From Saccharum officinarum (taxonomy: Eukaryota > Streptophyta > Magnoliopsida > Poales > Poaceae), in contig CM036191.1 in NCBI GenBank assembly GCA_020631735.1, forward strand, positions 40,655,335 to 40,719,334: a stretch of 64,000 nucleotides of DNA, given 5' to 3'. Shown one piece after another: positions 42,417 to 55,330 of the stretch (its first letter is position 1; every line of letters starts with the position of its first letter). The notes under the pieces were generated by a model. The model searched no databases. It had not been told where the DNA came from and worked only from the letters and a program-made list of their open reading frames with translations. Made by a program: the position numbers and the translations under genes.

Positions 42417-45400
42417 TGTCACACCCGGTTTAAAGGACAAAACCAGATTTACACTATATGTGAAATAAAGTAGACAAATCTCACATATAGCCACAGATAA
42501 GTGTAATATCAAGAGACAAATGCTTAATATACATAACACAATAGTATAAAATATACCTTAGAGAACAACACAGCGGAAAGACAACTCCGAACACCGGGTG
42601 TAACCTTCACTCCAGGATCAAACTGACTGGTTGATCACAAGCCTAACAATTCCAGAATCTAGAAATCTGGTACCCTTCCTGAGATGGGGGAAATAGCAAG
42701 AGTGAGTCCATGTCGAACTCAGCAAATATATCATAGGGTTCATGAGGCTCAAAAGGTTTGACACGGGTTTACTGCAATAGCTTTTAGTGAGTCATCTTTT
42801 TAGCAGTTGAGTAGCAACAAGTTTACCAAAAACCCAAATAACCTCATGATCATGTAAACGAGAATAATGTATAGCAAGAAACAATAATCATTAGTGAACA
42901 TCAATATCATCAGTGTTATCATTATCATCAGCGTTCATCATTTATTCTGTAAGGGTCCAAGGCCACTCGTGACCGTGAGCACGGCTGTTATAACAGTTTT
43001 ACACTCTGCAGAGGTTGTACACTTTCACTGCGAGTCATGTTTACCCATATGCCCGGGATCGCGACTCCCAAAACACTTCCAAGGTGAGCAGGCAGGGAAA
43101 CACTATGAAGCCTTTCAAAGGTTCGTCTAACAAGTTAGGGCCGCTAGGTTTCAGAAGTCAGTCCGTGTGATACACCACGCAGGGATCCACAGTCTGCTTT
43201 ACCCCATTTGCGCCACAAGGGTAACCTCTAACAAGCTAGAAAAGGTCCTCATACTGAGCTAAAGCCAGAGCCATTTTAGCCCTCACAGTTGTACTGTAAG
43301 TCCCGGATTTTCGCTTACAGATAAGTCCTTATGGAGAGAAACTAGAGCACCATAAAAACAACCAAATATGCTCTAGCCCTCTTGAGCCATGTTTCTATTA
43401 AAGAATCTTTTAAACGTTTATTGCATATACCATTAGTCAAGTTACAGATCATGGTTATTTATCTTGAGCGCTAGCATAATACTACCCAATGCAATGTTCC
43501 ATAGGTGTCAAGGTACAAGATACAAAAACTAGGATATCCTTAGTGGTAACAAGGTAGACACATGCACATGAATTAAGTATATTAAAGATGAATAGGAAAC
43601 AAGGATAATCCCATGCTATACTTGCCTTAAATCAAGATCCTTCTTCTGATCCAAATCTTCAATTAATAGCTTCTTGAATTTCCACGTAAATCTCACCGAC
43701 TGGACTTGATCAATAAATCACCACACACACATCGAGCAATCATACACGAAGAAAACAATGAATAATAATTGGAACAGTACACCAAACATAAGAAACAATA
43801 TGCGAAAAGGTTTTAAAGATGTTCTACGCATTGCTACGAACACACCGGAGCGAAAAACACGCTATTTGGAGCTACGGTGAAAGAAACGACTACCGAAAGA
43901 TTTTGTTATATAAAACGGAAAAATTATAGGTCTCATTTGTTTTAACTATATAAAATCATATATATAGGATAAAATACTTTTTATAGATATTCAAAAGTGA
44001 CTTAGGCTAAATTATATTTAAATTTAGAAAACTAAAGGAGAAATCAATAATATTTTATTTATAAATCTAGTTGCACAGTTATTAATCAAGTTAGATCTAA
44101 ACTATGAAATTCCAGAGATTTTGATAAAGAAAACATTAATACTTGTACGTAGTTCATATTGTTATAAATCTATTGAAATTTGAACGGACTAACTCGGAAT
44201 TAAAACAAATAAATTATGTATTAAACGAGATTTTCTTTATTAAGGTAATAGATTAAATCTCACATCGGAACTTAAAGATAGAAAACCTAACCAACAGTAA
44301 CACTAACAGTATAACAAGTTTGTAAAACTCTTCTACACGTTACTACGATCACATAGACATAAAGATCGCGGAATTTGGATTTAAAACGTAAAAGTTATGA
44401 GTTTTCTAAGATTTCCTATATATAAATAATTACTTTAATATAAACTCAAAAATAAATTATCTCAAACCTACTGTACAGTTCTATCATCATGTAGAGCTCG
44501 CAAATATGAACCTAACGCAATTTGAACGGGTCAAATCGGAGTTAAAACGGAGATTCTACGCACAATTTTAAATAATGGAAATTCTGTAAATAAGTGAAAA
44601 CGTATTTTCTGAAGTTACGCGATCAAAATACGCTTTACAGAAAGGAAAACGCAAACCGGAAATACGCCTTGGACTGCGGGTTCTATACTTAAAAATCACA
44701 GGGACTCTTTAGCAAATTTACCGGCCGAACCGGTATCGTCAAATAGCAGTCGTCCGATTTAAAACGGACGGTTCCGATCGGATCGGGGAAGATCCGGACG
44801 GCGCTCCGGCCGGCAACGGCCCCGACGGCGACATCCCGCGGCGGCGCCATGGCCGGACTTGGCTATCTCGCGCTACGGTGGACCACCTCGTGAAAGAAAA
44901 ACACCAGCGTGTAGAGTGCATCAACGCGATCTCACCTAGGGCAAAACTGTGGCCGGGGATGAAGCAAGGAGAGCGTGCGGCTCGGAGAGGCGGGCGGCTA
45001 GGGCAGTGCTTCGGGCGTAGCCACCACAGGGCGATGTAGCTGCGATTTGTGGTTGGATGTGGAGCGGGGAGGTGCGGCGGCCCCGTTTTTATAGCCCGGA
45101 GCGGCGCTAAAAAAGGAAGGAGGAGGATTTGGAGAAGGATTCACCGACGGTAAGAAAGGAAAGAGAGATTCCGGCGGCGGCTTGGGGAAGGAGATGGTCT
45201 GACAGGTGGGACCGACTCGTCAGCGGCTCGGTGCGGGACGCGGCCGCGCGCGCGAAGACGGGCCAGCAGCCGCGACTTGGGCTCGGCCCAGGAGGAGGAT
45301 GCGGGCGCGGGGGGGGGGAAGAGAGGAAACAGGCCGCCGCTGCAGGCCGAAGTGATGGACTGCGGGAGGAAAGCGGCCCGAGAGAAGAAGAATTCCTTTT

Positions 45401-45647
45401 CTTTTTCTTTTACTAATTTTTCAAAGCCATTTTTCAAAAGATTTTTAAATCAAATTTGAATTTGACTAAAACCACTCAACACAAAATTTCAAATGCAGCA
45501 GCATGAATGCTCAATCATGTTTCTACCCTTATATTTGATTTTTAAATTTATAAAAATTATTATCATTCTAAGTTTGCATGCTCACAAAAATATACAAAAA
45601 TCATATTTCTCCTATTTTTCTTCTTTTCAAAATTTTAGGGTGTTACA
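42417..45647 (-). repeat. complete 5' LTR of the Gypsy element (3231 bp)
   Basis: On the plus strand it runs from TGTCACACCCGGTTT to AATTTTAGGGTGTTACA, so its outer ends are near inverse repeats (TGT-ACACCC). A plus-strand relative of its 42417-43870 part is found at 61676-62986. The GC-rich part near 44760-45400 probably contains the promoter; the minus strand reads CTATAAAAACGGGG at about 45085-45098. Confidence 0.85.
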
Positions 45648-48600
45648 GAGGCAGTACTTGCAGCAACCACAGTAGAAAAGGTCATCTGCAATAGGTGGGA
45701 AATAAACCCTGAGTACAAGAAGGTACTCAGCTAGACTTACCTGTCAAAACTAGAAATAAAAGGACACCATGGATCATGCAAGGCTTATAAGGTGGGATAG
45801 CTTGACACAATTGCATAAAAGAGCTTATGAGGATAAGTAACCAATTAAACTTAGCATCAAGTTCATCATCAATTACTTGTCAACTATATTAGAACCTGTA
45901 CTAGAGCACCCACTTATTAGGAGCAAACAATATTAACCATAGTAGGTATAATGAGGCTATCATCATCATAACATCATTCCTGAACCATCATGTTATTTAG
46001 TGTATCTACTGTGAAGATACTCCCATCAAGTTCTCACTAACCGGTGAGAGACGGCGTCTTGAATCGAATTACAACTCAGTTGATGGGGTATTCCTAACTC
46101 TCACCCAGCCATACTTTGCAAGGGTAGCCATGCATCACCATTGGTACAACTTAGGAACTAACTTCGTGGGTTCGGTCAGCACCAGCACTCTCAAGGATTA
46201 CCATTCTGCCAGGATGATCAGGACTTTTAAATCACCTGTCCTTGGACTCACGCCTACGGCTCCCTTCTAAGGCATACTTTATACTTACCGGAGCCCGGCT
46301 TGAGTTGAGCTACTCGGCTTCATGGTCTATCTCTAGACCCGGCCAACTAAGAGAGAGGCATGCGTTCAACATGAACAAGAAAGACTCCAAGAATCATTCC
46401 ATAATCGACATAGGCGGAGTCACTGCAAACCGGCAAGCCTTTGCCCGATCTTTATTTCAAATTAAGATAGGTTCTTTTCCATGATAGCTAATATAGCCAA
46501 CGATGCCATATGTATCTTCCTATAGCTCGCAGGTGACAGGAAATCACCTGACTTCTACCGCATTAAAGCAGAGTTAAGCAACTACACGAGCTTGAGCTAC
46601 TTAGGATTCATGGTATCACTATTTGGACAAGGAATGGATAACAATGCAGCAAGTGTTCTCATCCACACCTAAACTTAATGCAACAATATATATAACATAA
46701 TAATTTAATTGTATTTTAGAAATTAGGAGGCTTGTAATGCTCCGGGGCTTGCCTTTCACAAAGTTACAAGACGTGTGGTCCGGACACTCCACCACTTCTC
46801 CTTCTGCTGCTTCTTTGGGGGCCTACACCTCTTGCCCCGAGGTTTGCTCCTTCGGGTTCTTCTCGAATTCCAGAAGCGTGACTCCCTGTGGAACACCTAT
46901 TGCATGAATATGCACAAGACAAAAATCATGGATGCATAAGGAATGACATGATGCTCATGATGAATGGGTAACAGTAAGTAAGTACTTAACCAACATCACT
47001 AGGCACTCGTTTACTGAGTACGAATAGCTCTATTCAAATCACTTAAAAACATGTATCTAACTTGACTTGGAAGCACAAGATCAACTTACCTAACTTGCAT
47101 AACCTAAGATAAAGATGTTCATCTTCAGTTAAAAGACCTAACACCTGAACCTAAACTGACCTTAATCAATTTAAGAACCTTGTAGCACCACGAGCATGCT
47201 TAAGTACAACAGAAGCACACTTAACAGAAAGCTTCGGGTTAAACATAGAAAAGAATAGTTCAGTAAATCAATCACAACAGGAGTTCTACAAATACATTCA
47301 ACTTGCAAGAGGACAATCTGGAAAGATTATGAAATTATCTACAATTCATTTATAATCATCAAAGCATGATTCCACAGTTCACTAGGTCGAAATCAAGCAA
47401 ACACATAATTTGCTCTGTTCAAACAGAGAGCCAGCAAAGCCGAGAACCAACTTTGAACAGCTATAACTCCTAAACCATAAGACCAAAAGTCACCAAAATT
47501 TAACACCAGCTAGATCATGAAATTTATAACAACTTTGCTATAGACCACAAGACATGAAAACATCATTTATATGGAGTAACTAACAACATCCCAAAATCTT
47601 TCTAAAATTGGCAGATTCACTATCTTAATTATTTAGTGATCTAACAAAGGCATAGTTGAGCTACACAAAACTTACCAACTTATTTCTCATATCAAAAGAA
47701 TACCATAAAGTGTGGTGCTAACATCTAAATTGTTTCTTTAATGCCATTTATTAATTTATCTAGATAATTAGGTGAATAAAGGAACCCATATCAAAACTCC
47801 ACAATTAATTCTATACAAATTACAATGGCTATCACATATATTCAGGAGGCTACCATAAAATTTTCAAAACAATTGAGTAAGTATATTTTCCTATACCTAA
47901 AATAACAGACAGAAAGGCTGATTTTGGCATAATTAAGAAACCCTATTGATAAGTATCAAACAACAGATTTCATATTTTTCTTGAGTTCTTAACCTGAGAA
48001 TAATACTCACCAAATTTCATACCTACTGGATCTACAAATAATTCATGAAATTCACCCAAGATCCACTCAAGCAACCCAGATAAATATAAAACTCCACCAT
48101 ACATTATCCAAAATTGATGAAATTTAAACTCAAGCTATTCAAGGCATAAACAGCACCACATAAAATTTTCAAGTCATTTGGAGCTATACAATAGTAGATA
48201 CAATTTCCTCCTAATCCTTTATGAATAAAAGAGATAATTTATAGCTTCAAATTTCTTAACAAAACATAGCATATTTTATATTTTAATAAAAACTAGACTT
48301 TACTTGAAACACCACAAAATTAGAACCACACCATTTGGATCTACCATTTAGGAGATATGCAATTTTGTATCTAGCATCAAATTTATGAAAAAGACTAAAA
48401 ACACAACAAATCCAAAACCCTAAACCAATTCATCCGACGACTGGGCCAACCTGTGACCCTATGCGGCCTGCTAACTCGGCGTGGCTTGCTCGCCTGCGTG
48501 GCCCGCTCGGCTTGCTTGGACCGCGATCGGCCTCCCGCCCGCGCGCGCGCTGACCGCGCGGCTCCACGGGTCAAAGAGAGGAATGGCAGGGGAGAAGGGG

Positions 48601-50153
48601 CGACGGCGATAGCTCACCGCCGGTGGTGACTTCGGTAAGGTCGAGGGTACTGGCATGTTCACCACAACTGTGCGCATCTAGGGGTACGACTAATTGAAGC
48701 TAGGGCAGTGGCTAGGGAGGGTGGCGACAGCAATGGCGGCCCACGGTCGTGGGCTTGCCGGCTCAGGTGAGCCAACGACAGCTCGGCCTTAGTGGCCTAC
48801 CCCGCGAGCATCAGCAACACATGATGGACACAGAGCAATGGAGAGAGGAGGTGGTAAGGGGCCCAAGAGGCATGACCACGTGTGAGCTCGGCTTAGCGGC
48901 ATCCATGGCAACGCGGTGAATCCGCAAGCACGCCAGGCTCTACCTGGGACAAACACGGTGGTTCAGTGAGGTTGTGGAAGTGGAGGGGCTCAAGGCGGTG
49001 CTATGGCTCAGAGGAATTGGACAATGGTGCTCGGATTTGGTGGGTTTCATGGTGACGGTCGCTGCTCACTTCCGGTCGCCGCTCGCTCGGTGGAGAGGAT
49101 AGGGAGGAAATGAAATGGCAAGAGAGAGGGAGGGAGTGAGGTGCTGGCACGACCTTTATCTATGAGCACTCACGCGCAATATGGAGGAGCTGGCTGGGCA
49201 TGGACGCCACGCGATGGCTCGGCCCTGAGCCGGTTGGCCACGCTGTAAGACTAAATTTTCTGAATCCGACTGAAACGGAGTCCGGGTTGACCGAGTGACA
49301 ACGACACTTTGATGCCCTATTACTCCTAATCCAGGCCGATTTGGTGTGAGCCATAGTTAGCAAAATTATATAGGGACATGAGATCTATAAGTTTGTCAAT
49401 AGGAGCTCGAGCTGGTTCGACACAGTTTGAGAGTTACAATGCTCCAAAGATGGTCACTTTGCAACTGCAAATGTCAATTTCAGACTTAGAAATATTTCTA
49501 AGTGTTGGGCAGCCCTCTAACTGACTTGTGGGCCCTGTTTGAACATTTTTCAGCCACTTTCGTTAGATGGCCATATTGAAACTTTTGTTCCTAAATAAGT
49601 TTGCTACAACTTTGTAAAAGGGTGCACATCCATGCAAGATATCTAGGCTAGACTTTGTAAACAGTCAAACAAAGACACTCTATAGGTCATCTCATGGTCA
49701 AACCTCAACTAGAGGCCAAATTAGCTATTTTGGTCAACATGAATAGTGCTCCACTAATTACCCTAAGTGTAGTTAAGGTGTATTAGGACTTAATTCACCC
49801 TTCTACACATTTGTTACACTAACCTCTAAGTATAACACATGTTGAGACAAACAAAACAATCAAATTGCTCACTTTGTTACAACACCATATTTCACATGTT
49901 TTGTAATTTTGTTGCAAGTTTAAGCTTTCCATGTTACACTAGCAATATTGACATGTTTCAATATATGGAGAACACATGTTGCACCTACATGTTGCACAAC
50001 CCATATTTCATGAGCAAACAACTAAGAAACAAGCACAAGTGAGAATGTTGCATACACATGTTTCAAGCAACAAGTGCATGAGAAGATGAATGATGATCAT
50101 GCTTATGAAATGAAAAATACAATTTGTGGGAGCCAAACATCTGGGGTGTTACA
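45648..50153 (-). repeat. Gypsy LTR sequence, second family member
   Basis: It ends AACATCTGGGGTGTTACA on the plus strand, the same terminal phrase as the LTR at 45647. The interior is non-coding: an AT-rich first part, a GC-rich part at 48430-49150 that is probably promoter, and an AT-rich tail. The block at 47960 (AACAGATTTCATATTTTTCT) recurs at 50570 and the block at 49500 recurs at 52160. Its left boundary was destroyed or overlaid by the element ending at 45647. No gag or pol was found. Confidence 0.65.
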
Positions 50154-52671
50154 GTCAACATCATTATCATTACTCAAATCGCTTAATTCTAAAAATTGTT
50201 CCAGCAGCCACAAAAATGGAGTTATACGGAACTAATATTTCACTACATCTTAGAAGTGGCTTCCAAGTACCAACAAAGTTACCAACAGTTTATGTACACC
50301 AAGAAAACACTAGGAACCATGACGGTCAAATTTAATTCTTTCATTCAATAACCTTTATTAATTTCTTTAGATAATTAGATAGAATTTTGAACATATAGCA
50401 AAAGTGCAAAGAAAATTACAGAACAATTACAGTGGCACCCACATGCTCCAACTAAGCTAATGTGCAAATTTCATGGCATTTGAATATACATAGCATCTTC
50501 TACAAAACGGACAAGCTAGATATGAATTAATTGGCATAATTAATTTGGCCTAGTAAAAAGTGTCAAACAACAGATTTTATATTTTTCTTATCTTTCTCAT
50601 CACTCAAGAATATTGCACAATAAATTTCATGCTCATAGCTTCCATATTTTAGCCATTAAAATTCTCACAATGTATTACTATTTATTCAAAGGAAATTTAT
50701 AACTAAATCATCAAGCATGCATTGACCCTCAAATTTTTATCACATCTTACATAAATCATGACCAGCCTACCACAAAAATCTCATGGCAAAAGGAGCAGTA
50801 CAGACCTAGATACGAATTTCTCCTAGAAATACCTTAATTCAAAGGTATAAATAGAAACAGTGAAAACTTTCTACTAACCACTGACCTTTTATTACTCTAC
50901 TGCATAGGTTATTTTCTAAGGATTCTAAAAAGTCCTCATTTACCATTTTTGGATTTTTCTACAATAGATGTGATTTTTCAAACATCACAAGCATTTCTTG
51001 AAAAGAATAAAAGAGAAACCCTAGCTACAGTCGCTGACACGCGGGACCCAAAGGTCAGCTGACCCCACTTGTTAGCCACATAGAAATAGGGGAGATGCTC
51101 GACCGGCACTAGCTCATCGCGGTGAGGAATCCGGCGAGGAGAAGTGCACCACTACACTCATTACATCGATCCACATTAGGTGGTGTGCCTAAATTGACCT
51201 AGGGTTCACCAAAGATAGGTCACCGGCAGTGATGGCGAGATGGCGGAGCTGCCTGGCGGTACACCGTCCAAATCCATGGGCGACTAAGCGCGCTATAGCT
51301 ACCTAGGATCTAGGTGAAGCTAACGAAGCCATCTAGGGTTAAGCGGGGATCGCTGGTGAGCTTGGCCACGGGCACGTCGCGGTGGTGGCCATGGCGTGGC
51401 GGTGTGCAGGCGTGTTCCGGTGAGCACACTGTGGTAGCATCTAAACGGTTGCGGCACGAGTTGCTATATTCTACGGCGAAGCTGAAGTGCAAAAGAGGAA
51501 GGGCAGAGGCGTACTAGGGAAGGCTGGCCGCATCGAGCCCGAGCTCGGCGGTGCTCTAGCCATGGCAATAGCCACGGGAACGCGTATTCGTGCCTTACCT
51601 AAGCTTGAACGGTGGTGCTACTCGATGAAGGTTGTAGAGCAGAGCGAGGCGAAGCTGCTGACACGGTGGATTCGGCAATGTGGCTACGGTGGCGGCGCTA
51701 CATTGCCGGGAAAGGCACGGCGAGCGTGGAGGAGCGACGTCGCCATGGTGGAGAGCAAGATAAGGAGAGAGAGAGAGCGATGCGAGGCGAGTGAAGCGAG
51801 AGAGAGGCAGCAGCGCGATCCGGTCTCCAGTTCAAGCTCGCCAACGCGCACATCGTGGGGGCGAGCGTGAGGCATGGCGTCCACGCGGCAGCCTGGCCCT
51901 ACGGCCGGTCGGCCACACCCGACGCGGTGAGCGCGCATCAGGCCGATCATGCCGACTATTAGAGCATCTTCTAGCGTTTATATCTCCTAATATGTTCATC
52001 ATTTGCAAAAATTTTAGTAATCAAAGTTGGAGATCTACATGAGTACTACAGCTTTGTTAACAGGCACAAGACCTAGTTTGGCCTAGATTTGAAGTTTTGA
52101 GCTGCTATACAAAGGTACATGAAACTGAAAATGCAGTTATGACTTAGCAAAATTTCTAAGTGCTGAAACAGCCCCTAAATCTGCTTTGTGAGCCATTTTT
52201 GAACATGTTCTACTTATTTCTAGCTCAAGGTCACTAAAGAACTTTTGTTCCTTATAATATTTACTACAACTTTTATTAAGGTGCTACTGACATGCAAAGT
52301 CTTTAAGTGCTCATTCCAAATAGGTCAAACAATAGTACTCTAGATGGACAAACATGGTCAACTTGCATTTGAAAAGGAATTCGACTGAACCATAAATACA
52401 AACTTTGTTTCCAATAGTGTTCTAAGCATGAATAAGGTGTTGTTATGACATTTTGCACACATTTGCATCACCCAAACTCAAAAGTCAAGCATTCACTCAT
52501 TGAAACATAGAAAAGCAGGGTTATGTTTCATATGTTTCAGTGGCATGTTTCACATGTTGCATTGATGTGTTTCATGTATTATGCTCATGATTATGCAGGA
52601 ATGAGAGGTATACATGCTCATGCTAGGAAATGCAAGTGCAAATGTGTGAGCTCAACTCTTAGGGTGTTACA
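50154..52671 (-). repeat. Gypsy LTR sequence, truncated older copy
   Basis: It ends CAACTCTTAGGGTGTTACA. Its order of blocks is the same as in about 47300-50153, but the sequence is clearly diverged (for example TTTCTAAGTGCTGAAACAGC at 52155 against TTTCTAAGTGTTGGGCAGC at 49497). GC-rich open frames at 51490-51870 lie in the promoter-like part and are not credible genes. Confidence 0.6.
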
Positions 52672-54539
52672 TGGAAAATCTCACCGTGTGTCACCACTAC
52701 TTGAAAAATCTAATTATGGGGGGATCGCCGCCATTGGCAGGCCCGAGGTGCTGATTACAACTTAGTTATGAAAGCATTTGTGGTTTAGCTATGGTGGGTT
52801 TCATCGGGGACTCTAGACTGATGATGGCTATGCCTATTATCACCACACCTAAGTGTGCCCTGCGTAGCGATTGTTGCCAGCTCTGGTGCCAGGACGTTCT
52901 CTTTCCTCTAGAGCAGTGAGGGCGGCATGCCTCTCCTATGCTTCCACTGACACCCCTCAATTGTGAGAGATGCAAGTGGAAGTTTTGCAAGGTGCTACCT
53001 AGTCTTTGCTCTCTGGATCCGTGGCCTAGTATTTGCTGAGACGCTGGTTGGTTTTTGCTGTATACACAAATTTGCCCCAGTTAATCTTGCACAAGCATAG
53101 TGGTCATCGTCGTAGTGCTAGGCCACCGATCATGAACCTGTACTATATAGCTCTTTATTAGTGTACACCTAGTAGTCTTCAATAGTTCTTTATTATTGTA
53201 CTCGTGTTGAATATAACAGAAGTTACCAATAAAAAATTTACTTTAATGAAATATTACCTAATGTTAATGTGTACTCAACTCGATTTGACCCTATTCCCTA
53301 CTTAGCCGAGCATTTTTATGCATTTTCGAGTAACCGAACCCAGTGGATCTTCATCAATAGGTTCAACCATAAGATAGTTCAACTACCCTACGCCCATAAA
53401 CCTTTCGACTGGTATCTTTTGACTGCTAAGACTTTGACTCAAGAGTTGGACCATCAAGTCCTTTATTTGAGTGGTTTTATGTCAGACCCCACTAGGCGAA
53501 TGGCTAGCGTGTTACAGCTAAGCAGTACCGTTTACAATCCTTCGAGTTGTAAATGGGTCGAAGGAGCGTCTTAGTGTAAGTACACAGCTTAATAGACCAC
53601 ACATCAGAATGTCATCAACTATTTTTTCCATATTCGAGAGCCTCGTACTTGTTTGATTTTTGTTTTCCTGTTAGGGCATGCTTCCCGAATACATACTTCA
53701 AGCTTGGTTAAATCTTGGAGAGATTTACGTAGCACTCAAATGCCAAAGGTTTAGAGCTCTTTGCAAGGATGTTTACAAGGTGTCCACAAAATTTGAACTC
53801 GAAAGATCAAAGCTTGAATGTTAGCCAAAGAGAAGCTCTTAAGCCAGGGTTTACTCATGAGGAATCTGACCAAACCCCTTTGCATAGATGTTCATCAAAG
53901 GGCCTAGCACAAATCCATCCACTTAAAACGTTCCTAAAACCGCAGGAACTCAAAATCCAAACAAAAATAGAAGGGGAGGGGAAGGAAGAGGAAAAACTAA
54001 ATCGATTCAAACACAAGAACTTGGCCACGAAATTAAGAAGGATGATTGCTTTATTTATCTTTTGAGCAAGGCTAGGCCCTTTGCCAAGTTACACGGATGA
54101 AGGATTACACAGACAAAGGGACTAAGGCTCTCATCTGTGGATCTCTGTGAAGAGTCTTGACTGGAAACTAAAAACTAGAGAATGGAAAACCTAATGTTAG
54201 AGATGGGCTGGTTAGGAGCAGCCATCCTCTTATTTATAGAGCTACTACACGAACAATAACTTGAGATCCAAGCATCTGACGGCCACAAGCTCTCCACAAC
54301 TTTGCTTTGCCTCGATGCAAGATTCGCGATAATTTTGAGGCCCCAAACCCGAAAACCATCCACCGGTGGGTTTTAGGATCAAACCACCAAACTAAGCTGG
54401 AGAGAGCGTATCCGCTATGCTCCTCCATGATTCCGACAGGTGTCACCATCATCCTTGATCGCCCGATCACCAAGTTTTCTTGCACCTCCGATTGACTTGT
54501 CAACCACCATCTTGACTTGGCCAACATGGTTAGAGGCAT
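52672..54539. other. intergenic, probably transposon remnants
   Basis: No recognisable gene. An unassigned 101-codon frame lies at 53269-53574 (listed separately). 54060-54539 reads like retroelement LTR or untranslated sequence. Confidence 0.35.
53269..53574 (+). CDS. unrecognised small open frame
   Basis: A 101-codon frame begins MYSTRFDPIPYLAEHFYAFS and contains a plausible globular composition (RFNHKIVQLPYAHKPFDW, LDHQVLYLSGFM). It sits in moderate-GC DNA with otherwise few long frames. I do not recognise it, and there is no ortholog, promoter or splice evidence. It may be a remnant of a transposon gene. Confidence 0.25.
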   Translation: MYSTRFDPIPYLAEHFYAFSSNRTQWIFINRFNHKIVQLPYAHKPFDWYLLTAKTLTQELDHQVLYLSGFMSDPTRRMASVLQLSSTVYNPSSCKWVEGAS

Positions 54540-54729
54540 GAAGGCTGTAATGATATTGTTTGTAATCAGACGTCCTGGCATGAAGGCTGACTGCTCCTCT
54601 GAGACAATTTCAGGTAGAACAGTCTTCAACCTGTTCGCCATGACTTTAGAGGCAATTTTATAAATCACATTGCATAAACTTATCAACCTGAACTGGCCCA
54701 AATCCTCCGGGCTCTCCACTTTTGGTATA
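54540..54729 (-). pseudogene. LINE (L1-type) reverse transcriptase fragment
   Basis: The minus strand reads PKVESPEDLGQFRLISLCNV, IYKIASKVMANRLKTVLPEI and VSEEQSAFMPGRLITNNIIT, the conserved first part of plant L1-type reverse transcriptase. The frame then runs into unrelated sequence. Its upstream side stops at the CACTA terminus at 54733, so that element interrupted the LINE copy. Confidence 0.85.
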
Positions 54730-54732
54730 AGT

Positions 54733-55330
54733 CACTACCGGAGACGGCTTCTATGCCAAATGCCAAATGATTTGCCGAGTGTCTTTTATCGGGCACTTGG
54801 CAAAGAAAGTCTTTGTCGAGAGTCCATCTCTCGGCAAAGATTTACGCTCGGCAAAGACACCCCCGCTGACGGTAATCACCAAGCGGTGACCCTTTGCCGA
54901 GTGCCTGCTGTTAGGCACTCGGCAAATTTTTATTTATTTATTTATTTTTGTAATTACTTTGCCGAGCCAGGAATCTGACACTCGGCAAAGAACTTCTTTT
55001 CTTTGCCGAGTGCCAGGAACCTTGCACTTGGCAAAGAATTTTAATTTTTTTTGCACCCAAATTTTTTGGGCAGCCCTACTACAGTACTATGAGCTAAATT
55101 TTCAAATTTGGTACATTTTTTATGTTTTTTCTATATTTAGTTAATTTGTTTCATTTACTTGAATTTTTTCGTAAAATGCAAGTTTGAACTGCAGGTGCAT
55201 GGAATAATGGAATTTAGCGGTTCAAAAATTGATATTCATGCTTTTGAGTGTATTGTGAGGCTGTATCTAGGAACTCACCCGAAATTTCGAACATCCTGTA
55301 TGGTTTTCTATAAAAAGAATTACTCAAATA
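54733..55330. mobile_element. CACTA element end (5'-type), truncated
   Basis: It begins CACTACCGGAGACGGC and carries subterminal repeats of TTTGCCGAGTG and CACTCGGCAAA to about 55040. A characteristic AT-rich stretch follows (TTTTTTGGGCAGCCCTACTA and on). No opposite terminus or transposase was found, so the element is truncated at roughly 55330. Confidence 0.8.

Larger units (their letters stand above)
37837..45647 (-). mobile_element. non-autonomous Ty3/Gypsy retrotransposon with 3.2-kb LTRs
   Basis: The right LTR (42417-45647) is complete; the left LTR is present from 37837 to 38927, the remainder lying in the gap. The internal region (38928-42416) carries a primer site TGGTATCAGAGC complementary to initiator-Met tRNA (42402-42413) beside the 5' LTR and a purine tract TTAAGGGGTAGAAT beside the 3' LTR. 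It has two gag/protease-type frames but no reverse transcriptase, RNase H or integrase, so it must depend on a partner element. The spacer between the two frames (39880-40953) has no coding motifs. Confidence 0.85.

Noticed and set aside
51487..51870. GC-rich 127-codon frame
   Set aside because: Located in the promoter-like part of a Gypsy LTR; no known domain.
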